A DNA stretch of 64,000 nt from CAZGAQ01 sp964523405. GTDB lineage: Bacteria; Planctomycetota; Phycisphaerae; UBA1845; Fen-1342. Positions 1 through 10,767 of this stretch are shown here, piece by piece. The stretch is from positions 124,001 through 188,000 of the forward strand of contig CAZGAQ010000005.1 of the NCBI GenBank assembly GCA_964523405.1, read 5' to 3'. The notes beneath the pieces were generated by a model. That model saw only the letters and a list, made by a program, of their open reading frames with translations, was not told the origin of the DNA and made no database searches. The position numbers and the translations under genes were made by a program. Within the stretch, counting starts at the first letter, position 1. Every line of letters starts with the position of its first letter.

Positions 1-151
1 GGTCATACCCCGTTCGCACGCCGCCCACGAACACCGCCAGCGACGCGATCCCCCCGACCGTCCGGCCCACCGCCGCGCAGGCCGCCACCCGCGCGCGCAG
101 CAGCGCCGTCTTTCCTGCCCCCCGTGCTCCGGTGATAATGGTCAGCGGCAT
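1..151 (-). CDS. P-loop nucleotide-binding protein, THEP1-like NTPase (3' end cut by window)
   Basis: Reading the minus strand from an ATG at 151-149 gives 50 codons that stay open to the window edge. The N-terminus contains the Walker A loop GARGAGKT at about residues 8-15, followed by a segment rich in GG, F, G and R (VFVGGVRTGYD) that recalls the nucleoside-triphosphatase THEP1/DUF2478 group, where a GG...G.R.GF/Y.. stretch follows the P-loop. It is divergent from the ECF-transporter gene starting at 248, with under 100 bases between them, so the two probably share a promoter region. The exact family is inferred from about 50 residues. The P-loop itself is seen directly. Only the N-terminus is present, so no Walker B or catalytic residues can be checked. 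Confidence 0.6.
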   Translation of the reverse strand, partial: MPLTIITGARGAGKTALLRARVAACAAVGRTVGGIASLAVFVGGVRTGYD

Positions 152-247
152 CGCTCGCGACTCCGTCAGTCTGGTTAGGCCGACGATGCCACCGGTCATT
201 GCCCGGCCACAGCCCGGCATGATACACTCGCATCGAAAGGCGGTCGC

Positions 248-871
248 ATGTCTGTGAATCCGCACCCCAATTCGCGTTTCCGGCGGGCGACGCTCGCGGT
301 CGGCCTCTTCGCCGTCATCGGCGGGCTTTCCAGCATCGGCCTCACGTACGGCGGCCCCGCGCTGTGCGCGGCCGTACGCCTGCCGGGCGGGCTGCAGAGC
401 CTCTCCGGCATTCACGTGCTCCCGCTCATCCTCGTGGCGGGTCTGGTGCCGCGCTTCGGTGTGGCCACACTCGCGGGCCTGCTCAAGGGCGCGGTCGAGT
501 TACTCGGCGGCAGCCAACATGGCGCCATGGTCCTCGCGTTCGCGGGTGGGGCGGGGCTGGTCATCGACCTGACGTATCTCGTATTGCGTCATCGCACGCG
601 GCTCGTTCCGTGCCTGGTCGCGGGCGGGTTGGGCACGCTCAGCAACGTCGGCGTCCTCGCGGTGGCGGCGAGCATCCCGAACTTCTGTCGCCTCCCGAAG
701 AACGTGCCGCTCGTCGCGTTGATTGCGTTCACCAGCGGCATCGTGTTCGCGGGTTGGCTCGGCTGGTTGCTGCTGCCCGTGTTGCGGCGCGTCGGGCTGG
801 GCACCGCTAGCCCGGTTGCTGCCCCCGCGCCGGCGCCCGCGGAGTCCGGCCGGAATCTACCACCAACCTGA
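248..871 (+). CDS. ECF transporter S component (YkoE/ThiT-like membrane protein)
   Basis: A 207-residue integral membrane protein with about five or six hydrophobic segments between residues 10 and 185 and a Pro/Ala-rich cytoplasmic tail. The central pattern LAGLLKGAVELLGGSQHG resembles the conserved G..K..VEL..GS.(Y/H)G region of ECF S components of the YkoE/HMP-thiamine type, which capture a vitamin or its precursor and feed it to a shared energising module. No ATPase or T component lies nearby in the window, although the neighbouring divergent gene encodes a P-loop protein. It ends 41 bases before the molybdenum hydroxylase large subunit, so it may be co-transcribed with it. The substrate is unknown; thiamine precursors are only the family precedent. 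Confidence 0.6.
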   Translation: MSVNPHPNSRFRRATLAVGLFAVIGGLSSIGLTYGGPALCAAVRLPGGLQSLSGIHVLPLILVAGLVPRFGVATLAGLLKGAVELLGGSQHGAMVLAFAGGAGLVIDLTYLVLRHRTRLVPCLVAGGLGTLSNVGVLAVAASIPNFCRLPKNVPLVALIAFTSGIVFAGWLGWLLLPVLRRVGLGTASPVAAPAPAPAESGRNLPPT

Positions 872-912
872 GAGCGCCGAGGTTTGCCGTCTGCCAGGAG
901 CGGAGCCGCGGC

Positions 913-3121
913 ATGTGGATTGGAGCGGACATCCCGAGAATCGACGGGCTCGGTAAGCTCGGCGGAACCGTGCAGTACGTCGACGACATTCCCATCGAAG
1001 GCGTCCTGCATGGCGGCACCGTCCGCAGTCCGATCGCCCGCGGCCGCATTCGCAAAGTCCACTTCGATCCCGCCGTCGACTGGTCCGAGTTCACGATCGT
1101 CGATCACCGGGACATTCCCAGCGCGAATTCCGTCGCGATGGTCGAGCGCGACATGCCGGCGCTGGCCGCATCCGAAGTGCGCTATCGCGGCGAGCCGATC
1201 GTGCTGCTCGCGCACCGCTCGCTTCGCAAGCTGCGTGCCGCGCTGCGGGCGGTGCGCATCGACGTCGATCCGTTGTCGCCCGTGCTTGATCCGCGCACTC
1301 CGCTGACTCCCGACCTCGTCCAGCACGGCCCCGACAACGTCTTCAAGTGCGTGGACATTCGGAAGGGCGATCCGGATCGCGTGTTTGCCGCCGCGGCGCA
1401 CGTCGTCGAGGGTGTGTACCACACCGGTGCCCAGGAGCACGCCTATCTCGAAACGCAGGGCATGCTCGCCTGGCGCGAGGACGCACGCCTCGTGCTCTGC
1501 GGCAGCCTGCAATGCCCGTACTACGTCCTCGGTGCGCTCACGCATGCGTTCGGTCGCCCGCCGGAGGCCTTCCGCGTGGTGCAAGCCGCGACCGGCGGCG
1601 CCTTCGGCGGCAAGGAGGACTTCCCCTCTGTCCTGGCGATCCACGCCGCGCTGCTGTGCGAGAAATCCGGCGCCCCCGTCAAGATCATCTACGACCGCCA
1701 GGAAGACATGGCCTGCACGACCAAGCGGCACCCCAGCTACACACGGCACCGCACCGCGCTCGATGCCGACGGCCATCTGCTCGCCATGGACATCGACGTC
1801 ATCCTCGACGGGGGGGCGTACGTCACGCTGTCGCCCGTCGTGCTCAGTCGTGGCTGCATCCACGCCGCCGGGCCGTACGCCTGCGAGCATGTGCGCATCC
1901 ACGGTGAGGCGCGGCTGACGAACTCACCGCCGAACGGGGCCTTTCGCGGCTTTGGGGCGCCGCAGACGCTCTTCGCGCTCGAGCGCCACATGGATGTCAT
2001 TGCCGAGCGCCTCGGTCTCGAACCGGCCGATTTGCGCCGCCGCAACTTGCTGCGCGACGGCCAGACGATGGCCACGGGGCAGGTCTTTCACGACGGCGTC
2101 GACCTCGTGAAACTGCTCGAACGCGGCCTGCAGCTCGCATCCTACGACGAGCGCCGCCGCCGGCACGCCGAGTTCAACCGCACGCACCCGTATCTGCGAC
2201 GCGGCCTTGGGATGGCGACCTTCTGCCACGGAGCGGGCTTCACGGGCAGCGGCGAGAAATACCTGGCTTCCGAGGTCGCCGTAGTCGGGCGGCCGAATGG
2301 CGACGTCGAGGTGTTGACCGCACAGACCGACATGGGGCAGGGGATGATCACGGTCTTCGCGCAGATCGCCGCCGACAACCTCGGGCTGCCGATGGAGGCG
2401 GTGCACGTCGCCGTGCCCGACACGTCGCGTGTTCCGAATAGCGGGCCGACGGTCGCCAGCCGCACCGTCATGGTCGTCGGCAAGCTGGTCGAAAGAGCCT
2501 GCGCGGACTTGCGCAGGCAACTTGGCCTCGACGGCTGTAATCCCGCGACCGACGTCCCCTCCGCCATTCGCACCTGGTACACCGCCCACCCCGGCGAAGA
2601 GCTGCGTGGCCACGCGAAGTACGTGCAGCCGGACGCGATCCAGTGGGATGAACGCACCTATCGCGGCGACGCGTACGCGACGTATGCGTGGGCGACACAC
2701 GTGGCGGAAGTCGAGGTCGATCTGCGGACCTACGCGGTTCGCGTGACGGATTACGTCGCCTTGCAGGAGATCGGCCGCGTCGTGAACCCCACGCTCGCCC
2801 GCGGCCAGATTCAGGGCGGCGTCGCGCAGGGCATCGGCTGGGCGCTCTTCGAGGATGTGATCCAGCAGGACGGGGTGATGCGCAACAATCAGTTCACGAA
2901 CTACGTCATCCCGACCTGCCAGGACCTGCCGACGATTCGCGTGTATTTCGAGGAGCAACCGACGGTCTACGGGCCGCACGGTGCCAAGGGCATCGGCGAG
3001 TTACCGCTCAACGGCCCCGCACCGGCCGTCCTCAACGCGATCTGCGCGGCCGTACCGCTGCAGCTCGACTCGATCCCGCTGACACCCGAGCGCCTGCTCG
3101 AGCGTCTGGAGGGCCCCGCCG

Positions 3122-3129
<8 letters not shown>
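913..3129 (+). CDS. Xanthine dehydrogenase family protein, molybdopterin-binding large subunit
   Basis: A 738-residue catalytic subunit of a molybdenum hydroxylase, which hydroxylates purines, aldehydes or other heterocycles at a Mo-pterin centre. The N-terminal PRIDGLGKLGGTVQYVDD stretch is the start of the a/b hammerhead domain. Family signatures follow in order: GGAFGGKED near residue 230, NGAFRGFGAPQ near 340, the Q..MGQG motif (TDMGQG) near 475, and GAKGIGELPLNG near 695, where the Glu is the expected catalytic base. Length is normal for the separate MoCo subunit. The start is supported by CAGGAG at 895-900. It overlaps the iron-sulphur subunit gene by 8 bases, and the FAD subunit follows, so the three form one operon. 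The substrate cannot be fixed from sequence alone. Confidence 0.92.
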
Positions 3130-3580
<451 letters not shown>

Positions 3581-3582
3581 GC

Positions 3583-4521
3583 GTGCAAGTGCTCCGGCCG
3601 ACTACACTCGACGAAGCGCTCGACCTGCTCGCCGACGCCGCCGGGCGCAGCGGCTCGGTATCCCTCGGCGGCGGGGCGGCTGCACCCGCGGCGACTGGCG
3701 GCTCGTTGGCGCCCATCGCCGGTGGCACGGACCTGCTCGTTTCCTGGCACCATCAACCCAACGAAGGGCGGCGTTTCCTCGACCTCTCGCGTCTGCAAGC
3801 GCAGCTTCAGCCCTGGCGACTCACCGATGACACGCTCGAACTGGGGGCCCTGACGACCTACTGGGATGTGATTACCGCACCGCCGGTTGCCGGCGCCTTC
3901 CCGCTTCTTGCCGAGGCCGCCCGGCAGGTCGGTGCCATTCAGATTCAGATGCGCGGGACCTGGGCCGGCAACGTCGGTAACGGCTCGCCTGCGGCCGACG
4001 GCGTCCTCGTTCTGATGGCCTACGACGCCCGCGTTGTCCTGCGCAGCCAGGCCGGGCAGCGCGAAATCCCGCTCGACCAGTTCTACACCGGCTACCGCCA
4101 GACGGTCCGCCAGCCAAACGAGTTGATCGTCGGATTACGTCTGCCGCGCCGCCGCCGCGTCCGCGAGTGGTTCCACAAAGTCGGCGCTCGCCAGGCTCAA
4201 GCGATCAGCAAAGTGGCCGTCGCTGTCGTGCAGGATGCTGCTGTCCAGAATGGCGCCACGCAAAGTGCGGCACGCGCCGGCGCGCAGGGCTCGTCTGCCT
4301 GGCGCGTCGTCGCGAACAGCGTAGCCCCCGTGGTAAAGCGCTGCACGCATTTCGAAGCTGCCCTCGCCGCCGGCCGCACGTTCGCCACGCCTGCCGACGT
4401 TGCGGTTGTTCTCTCCGCTGATGTTGCCCCAATCAATGACATCCGCTCGACGGCCCGCTATCGCAGCACGGTGTTGAGCCGATTGTTGTACTACTGGCTG
4501 TGCGAATTGGGCCGGAGCTAG
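3583..4521 (+). CDS. Molybdenum hydroxylase FAD-binding subunit
   Basis: A 312-residue FAD subunit of the xanthine dehydrogenase/CO dehydrogenase type, completing the three-subunit enzyme. The FAD-binding signature PIAGGTDLLV lies near residue 45, and a second conserved patch (RGTWAGNVGNGSPAADG) near residue 125 corresponds to the usual TxGGN..N.SP.AD motif. It starts with GTG two bases after the FeS subunit stop, with GGAG just upstream. Two Ala/Gly-rich stretches (about residues 25-42 and 210-235) are unusual and look like low-complexity insertions between secondary-structure elements. It is the last gene of the cluster; the next gene starts 192 bases later behind its own promoter. Confidence 0.88.
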   Translation: MQVLRPTTLDEALDLLADAAGRSGSVSLGGGAAAPAATGGSLAPIAGGTDLLVSWHHQPNEGRRFLDLSRLQAQLQPWRLTDDTLELGALTTYWDVITAPPVAGAFPLLAEAARQVGAIQIQMRGTWAGNVGNGSPAADGVLVLMAYDARVVLRSQAGQREIPLDQFYTGYRQTVRQPNELIVGLRLPRRRRVREWFHKVGARQAQAISKVAVAVVQDAAVQNGATQSAARAGAQGSSAWRVVANSVAPVVKRCTHFEAALAAGRTFATPADVAVVLSADVAPINDIRSTARYRSTVLSRLLYYWLCELGRS

Positions 4522-4540
4522 GCCGATAACCGCTCGACGT

Positions 4541-4569
4541 TTGGCGATCATGAGGAAATGTGGTATGGT
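4541..4569 (+). promoter_or_regulatory. Predicted sigma-70 promoter of propeller-dockerin gene 1
   Basis: TTGGCG at 4541-4546 and TATGGT at 4564-4569 are separated by exactly 17 bases. The paralogous gene at 23969 has TTGGTA-17-TATACT at the same distance from its start codon, which makes chance less likely. The implied leader is about 140 bases. Confidence 0.5.
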
Positions 4570-4713
4570 GCAGATGTTGGCATCCGTTCGGGGCACGTTG
4601 CCTGCCGGACGGGGCGGGACGGAGGCGTGACCTGCAGCGGTGGATTGCAGGGGCAAGTGCCGGGGGCCATCAGCGACGATGCGTTTTGTGTCCACAGGGC
4701 GAGGAGACGGGGT

Positions 4714-7074
4714 ATGCAGAAGACGTCGATGAGGTTGACCGGTTTCAGTGTTGGGATAGCGAGCACACTCGTGCTGCTGATCGCCTTGACGATGGGCGGC
4801 GTCCCTGCGCAGGCTGCGTGTTCTCCGGAGTGGCTGTTCGAACCCGGACAGGACCCGCCCGGTCTCAGTACCGCGGTCCGAGCGGTTGCGGCGTGGGATC
4901 CGGACGGTGACGGGCCGCAGCCGGAGCAGTTGCTGGTGACCGGGCAGAATGGTGTCGCGCGCTGGGATGGCCGAAACTGGCAACCGCTGGGCGCCGGAAC
5001 GTGGGTGAATGGCGAAATATACGCATTGGCAATCTACAACGGCGATTTGATCGTCGCCGGTACATTCACGAGCATTTGCGGCGTGCCCGCAAATAGCATC
5101 GCACGTTGGGACGGCACGACGTGGCAGTCGATGGACGCGGGGATGATCACCGGCGTCGTGTACGCCCTGACCGTGTACAACGGCGAGTTGATCGCGGGGG
5201 GTTCGATTGCGTACGGCGTGCTGCGCTGGGACGGAACGACTTGGCAGCCGCTGGGCAGCGGGATGGGTGGGACGTCGACCGCCGTCTATGGGCTGACCGT
5301 TCACCAAGGGGAACTGATCGCGGGTGGTGAATTCACGACTGCCGGCGGTGTCGGCGCAAACCGGATCGCCCGCTGGAACGGCGCTGCCTGGGCGCCTTTG
5401 GGATCCGGGATGGACCGAAGCGTCGGCCCCGTTCTGTCCTACAAGGACGATCTGATCGCAGGTGGGCACTTCACGACGGCCGGCGGCACAAGCGCGCCCG
5501 CGGTCGCACGTTGGAACGGCACCACTTGGCAGCCGTTGGGTACGGGTCTGGGCGGCGTGAGTCAGCCTTCGGTCAGTGCCTTGGCGGTCTACGAGGGCGA
5601 ACTGATTGTCGGCGGGTACTTCAAGACGGCCGGTGGCCTCAGTTCCAACGCGGTGGCGCGCTGGGACGGCACAAGTTGGCGCGGACTGGCGACCGGATTG
5701 TCCGGCTATTCGAGCGGCACCTCAAGCACTGTTCGAGCTCTGACGCTCTGCAATGGCGAGTTGATCGTGGGCGGGGACTTCACTGGCGCCGGGGGCCTGT
5801 ATGCTCGGAACATCGCGCGCTGGGATGGCACGGCTTGGCGGATCATGGGCGAAGGACTGATCGGACGCGTCTCCGCCTCGACCGTGTACAACGGCGATCT
5901 GATCCTCGGCGGCGCAATCACCCACGCTGCCGGCGTCAGGACGAAGGCGATTGTCCGGCGCGCAAGCGATACCTGGCGGCCGCTGGGTGCCGGCCTGTCG
6001 ATCAGCGGCTCGTCGACCGCGGCAACCGTGGCAGCGCTGCGGGTGCATGACGGTACGCTCGTGGTGGGCGGCAGCTTCACCTTGGCCGGCGACGTCGCCG
6101 CCAAGAACATCGCGCGCTGGGACGGCGCGAGCTGGCAACCACTGGGTGCCGGCCTGGACGGCGGCGTGCGGGCGCTGACGGAGTACGGCGGCGCACTCAT
6201 CGCGGGCGGGAGCTTCTACAACCCCTTCGACCCGAATGTCCGCGGTATCGCCCGTTGGGACGGCACGAATTGGCAAGCGCTCGGCGCGGGCACGAGTGGC
6301 AGCATCTCGGCGCTGACCGTGTACGATGGGGCTCTGATCGTGGGCGGTAGTCTGGTGAGTGCCGGCGGCGTGGATGCGCTGAACATCGCCCGTTGGGACG
6401 GCGCGACCTGGCAGCCGCTGGGAGCTGGAGTGAGTGGAACCAGCCAGACGTCCGTGCGTGCCTTGACGGTCTACGACGGTGCGCTGATCGCGGGTGGCTA
6501 CTTCACCTCGGCTGGCGGCGTGGATGCGCTCAACATCGCCCGCTGGGATGGCGCGACCTGGCAGCCGCTCGGGGCGGGACTGAGCGGGCCTGTGGACGCC
6601 TTGTTCGTCTACAACGGCGCGCTCATCGCCGGAGGCGAGTTCACGACGGCCGGTGGCGTTAGCGCGAACTACATCGCTCGCTGGGACGGCTCGCACTGGG
6701 AGCCCCTCGGAACGGGCGTGAGCGGAGACGGGACGACGACAGGCGTCTATGCCCTGACGCGCCGCGGCGGGGAGTTGATCGCCGGCGGGAGTCTCCTGAC
6801 TGCGGGAGGCTACGCCGCCGCCAGTTGGGCACGTTGGGGCTGTGTCGCACCTGACGTCTGCCTCGGCGACGGCAACTGCGACGGCGCCATAAACTGGCGC
6901 GACATCGACTACCTCATCGCCGCGCAGAACGACAACGAATCGGCGTGGGCGACGCTGTTCCCCGACTGGAACCCGTCGTGCCCGTTCCTCAACCTCGATG
7001 CCAGCGCCGACGCCCACGTGAACTGGCGCGACATCGACCCGTTCATCGCGCGCATGAACACGATGTGTCCGTAA
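4714..7074 (+). CDS. Secreted 13-repeat propeller-like protein with C-terminal dockerin (paralogue 1)
   Basis: The ATG at 4714 is chosen because GAGGAG lies at 4701-4706 and a clean signal peptide follows (ending near VPAQA). An upstream in-frame ATG would add 52 non-secretory residues. The mature part has 13 tandem units of roughly 45 residues, each with a strand pattern like YNGELIAGGxFTTAGG followed by IARWDGTxWQPLG, recalling Kelch/delta-60-type propeller blades. The last 75 residues carry two dockerin F-hand repeats, GDGNCDGAINWRDIDYLI and LDASADAHVNWRDID, with Asp/Asn calcium ligands in place. It is probably exported and attached to, or assembled at, the cell surface. The ligand is unknown. 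It is clearly paralogous to the gene at 23969-26422, which has the same number of units. Confidence 0.85.
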   Translation: MQKTSMRLTGFSVGIASTLVLLIALTMGGVPAQAACSPEWLFEPGQDPPGLSTAVRAVAAWDPDGDGPQPEQLLVTGQNGVARWDGRNWQPLGAGTWVNGEIYALAIYNGDLIVAGTFTSICGVPANSIARWDGTTWQSMDAGMITGVVYALTVYNGELIAGGSIAYGVLRWDGTTWQPLGSGMGGTSTAVYGLTVHQGELIAGGEFTTAGGVGANRIARWNGAAWAPLGSGMDRSVGPVLSYKDDLIAGGHFTTAGGTSAPAVARWNGTTWQPLGTGLGGVSQPSVSALAVYEGELIVGGYFKTAGGLSSNAVARWDGTSWRGLATGLSGYSSGTSSTVRALTLCNGELIVGGDFTGAGGLYARNIARWDGTAWRIMGEGLIGRVSASTVYNGDLILGGAITHAAGVRTKAIVRRASDTWRPLGAGLSISGSSTAATVAALRVHDGTLVVGGSFTLAGDVAAKNIARWDGASWQPLGAGLDGGVRALTEYGGALIAGGSFYNPFDPNVRGIARWDGTNWQALGAGTSGSISALTVYDGALIVGGSLVSAGGVDALNIARWDGATWQPLGAGVSGTSQTSVRALTVYDGALIAGGYFTSAGGVDALNIARWDGATWQPLGAGLSGPVDALFVYNGALIAGGEFTTAGGVSANYIARWDGSHWEPLGTGVSGDGTTTGVYALTRRGGELIAGGSLLTAGGYAAASWARWGCVAPDVCLGDGNCDGAINWRDIDYLIAAQNDNESAWATLFPDWNPSCPFLNLDASADAHVNWRDIDPFIARMNTMCP

Positions 7075-7393
7075 CAGCCATCAGCCATCGGCCGTCAGCC
7101 CTCAGCCAGTCGTAGCGCCCGGTCTCCGCGCTTGACGGTGGGGGACCGACCTCCGGTCGGTCTTGTCGCGTCGCACCTCCGTGCCGGACGCTGCGCCGTC
7201 GGAACACGACGAGTAGGGAGTGGCCCTGCGCGTCCACCTGGCGCGCCCCTTCCCACTTGCGCACTTCCCCAACTTCTCACCCCCTCGCCGCCGGCGCCCG
7301 TTTCCGCCGCCCCGGTGGCACTTGCCCGCCAGCCCGTTATCATCTTCCATACCGCCCGCTCGGGTCGGGCGGCCACGTGTGGGAGCATCGGGC
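7075..7393. other. Intergenic region between dockerin gene 1 and sucB
   Basis: About 320 bases without a supported gene. It opens with degenerate CAGCCAT/CGGCCGT/CAGCCCT heptamer-like repeats (7075-7108), then a perfect small hairpin at 7145-7161 that may end the upstream transcript. The remainder is GC-rich with no recognisable element. An upstream in-frame extension of sucB exists but lacks lipoyl-domain character. Confidence 0.4.
7145..7161 (+). terminator. Hairpin downstream of propeller-dockerin gene 1
   Basis: ACCGACC (7145-7151) pairs perfectly with GGTCGGT (7155-7161) around a 3-base loop and is followed by TCTTGT. It is 71 bases after the stop codon. It has only a weak T-run, so this is a tentative terminator. 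Confidence 0.4.
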
Positions 7394-8671
<1,278 letters not shown>

Positions 8672-8744
8672 GGGCAGGGATTGTGAGCGAGTGTAGGGTC
8701 CGCTGTGCGGGCCATAGGTGCTTGTCGGATGTCGCGCTAATCGC

Positions 8745-10655
8745 ATGAAGCCCAACACGCCCGCGGCGCCGGTTGACCTTCGGGCAACGATCGATCCCCA
8801 GGCCGCCGCGCGCCCGCCGCGCTGGCCCGCGGTGGCAATGGCTCTCGGCCTCGTCGCACTCACCTTCGCCGCGCACTGGGGGACACTCTCTGACGGCGTG
8901 GACTTCGACGACTATCTGCACCGCGCCAACGTCCGCACGTCCGGCTGGTCGTGGCACGACCTGATCGACGCCACGACCGTGGCGTTTCCCGATCGCACGA
9001 TGAGCTACTGGTGGCAGGCGCATCCCACCGAGTGCCGTTACGTCCGCCCGGTCTTCACGCTGGTCCTTAAGGCCGAATACGCCTTAGGGCGCGGCAATCC
9101 GGTGGTCATCGACGCTTGCAGCATCGCCTGGCACGCGGCCGCCGTGCTCCTCGTTTTCCAATTCGCCGCCTGGCTGCTGGGCTCGCGCGGTTGGGCGCTG
9201 CTGGCGGCCGTGCTGTTCGCACTGTGTCCGCCCAGCGTCTTCACGGTTAGTTGGACCGCGGCCCTCAATGCCTTACTGGGCACACTCTTCCTCGTCGCAG
9301 CCACGAGCGCCTATGCCCGGGCTTCGTTCGACGCCGCGCGCCGCCCGTGTCCGCTGCGGCCCGGTCTGCTCGCGCTCAGCGTTCTGTGCTGGCTTCTGTC
9401 TGTCTTCAGTCGCGAGGCGGGGATCGCCTTTCCGGTTCTGGCGGTGGTACTCGATGCCGCGGTCGGGGGCTGGCGGCACCTACGCCATCGCTGGCGCGTG
9501 CACGTGCTGCTGTGCGGACTGGCTGGCTGCTACGTCGTCTGGCGCTTGTGCATTTTCCAGTCCCCGCCCCAACCGCCGGGCTACCTGGAAACGCCGCACG
9601 ACGCGGGCTACGTGCTCTGGGCAGGCGCCAAACTCCTGCAACTCCTCTTCTGCGTCCTCGCGCAGCGCTCGTTGGCCGCCGTGATTCGTCCGGAAGATAC
9701 CTGGACCACCGCGATGGTCTGGACGCACGTCGGCATGCTGGCGATCCTCACCATCACGATTGCGTGGTACGCGCGCCTCACGCGTCGCCAACCCGGGCGC
9801 TGGTTCGGCCCATTGTGGATGGTCGCGGCCCTCGTGCCGGGACTGCCGGTCTCGACGATGCCGCATTTCGGATACCTGCCGGCCGTCGGCTACGCGCTCG
9901 CGGCCGGATTCTTCGTGCGCGGAGTGCCGCGTGCGTGGCGGGGCGTGATCCTCGGCGGCGCCGTATTGCTGGCCGTGGTGCACTTCGCGGGACATCGGAC
10001 CTTGTGGCGGGCGAACTTCCGGGCCGAGCAGTTGATCTACGCGGACATTCTGGACCACACGCCACCGCCCCCGCGCGGCAGCCATCTGTTCTTCGTGAAC
10101 TTTCCGCTGACGAGCACGATGACGATCTACGCTCTGGAGGAGCAGTGGGGGGCGCGTGACTTGGCGGGACACCTGCTCACGCTGAATCCCGGCGGCCTGC
10201 GGATGGAGCGGCCGACGCGGGTGGAGCGCGTCGCTGCGAATGAACTGCTGGTCGAATCCGATCCGCCGGGGTTCTTCGTCGCGCCGGCGGAGCACCTCTT
10301 TCTCGACATGACGGCCGGACCGCGCGAGTTCACAGTCGGGCAGATTGTGCCGGGCGAGTTGTTCGACACGACGATCCTGGCGGTGGGGGCGGACGGTGGC
10401 GTGCTCGCCCTCAAGTTCACATTCCGCGAGCCGCTGGACTCGCCCGAGTACTACTTCTACGTCTCGACGCCGGACCGTCCGGCCTACCGGCTGCGCTTCG
10501 GGCCGAGTTTCACCGCGGAAGCCCTGGCCGCGGAGACGGCTACGTGGCGGGTCCGGCGTGCGGACATGCTAGCCGAGCGTGACCGCGTGCTGTTCGGACC
10601 GTGGTGGCGGCCCCACACCGTTCCCGCCTCGCAGCCCGCGAAGAAGCCGGACTGA
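8745..10655 (+). CDS. Polytopic membrane protein, GT-C/TMTC-like glycosyltransferase fold
   Basis: About 636 residues from the ATG at 8745; a GTG at 8718 is the alternative start. Roughly ten hydrophobic segments occupy residues 25-430, and a soluble domain of about 200 residues forms the C-terminus. The first large loop carries FDDY followed by a YVRPVFTLVLKAEYAL-type stretch and a GNP...H pattern. This arrangement resembles the acidic-loop and YRP...G.NP...N...H region of PMT/TMTC-type GT-C enzymes, which use polyprenyl-phosphate sugars outside the membrane. The resemblance is family-level and no substrate is suggested. It is followed by the caspase-fold protein on the same strand, with 112 bases between them. 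It could also be a non-enzymatic relative of the GT-C group. Confidence 0.55.
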   Translation: MKPNTPAAPVDLRATIDPQAAARPPRWPAVAMALGLVALTFAAHWGTLSDGVDFDDYLHRANVRTSGWSWHDLIDATTVAFPDRTMSYWWQAHPTECRYVRPVFTLVLKAEYALGRGNPVVIDACSIAWHAAAVLLVFQFAAWLLGSRGWALLAAVLFALCPPSVFTVSWTAALNALLGTLFLVAATSAYARASFDAARRPCPLRPGLLALSVLCWLLSVFSREAGIAFPVLAVVLDAAVGGWRHLRHRWRVHVLLCGLAGCYVVWRLCIFQSPPQPPGYLETPHDAGYVLWAGAKLLQLLFCVLAQRSLAAVIRPEDTWTTAMVWTHVGMLAILTITIAWYARLTRRQPGRWFGPLWMVAALVPGLPVSTMPHFGYLPAVGYALAAGFFVRGVPRAWRGVILGGAVLLAVVHFAGHRTLWRANFRAEQLIYADILDHTPPPPRGSHLFFVNFPLTSTMTIYALEEQWGARDLAGHLLTLNPGGLRMERPTRVERVAANELLVESDPPGFFVAPAEHLFLDMTAGPREFTVGQIVPGELFDTTILAVGADGGVLALKFTFREPLDSPEYYFYVSTPDRPAYRLRFGPSFTAEALAAETATWRVRRADMLAERDRVLFGPWWRPHTVPASQPAKKPD

Positions 10656-10767
10656 GCGGGTCCGGGCGACGGCGGGGTGTGGCGCGCCTCGGAAATCGCC
10701 GCTTGCATTGAACCGTTCCATTCGCGACAATTTCCCCAAGTTGGACCCTTTCCACAGGAGACTCGTG

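Noticed and set aside
10579..10767. N-terminal extension of the caspase-fold protein
   Set aside because: The extension is basic and lacks a signal peptide, whereas ATG 10768 has both a ribosome-binding site and a signal peptide.
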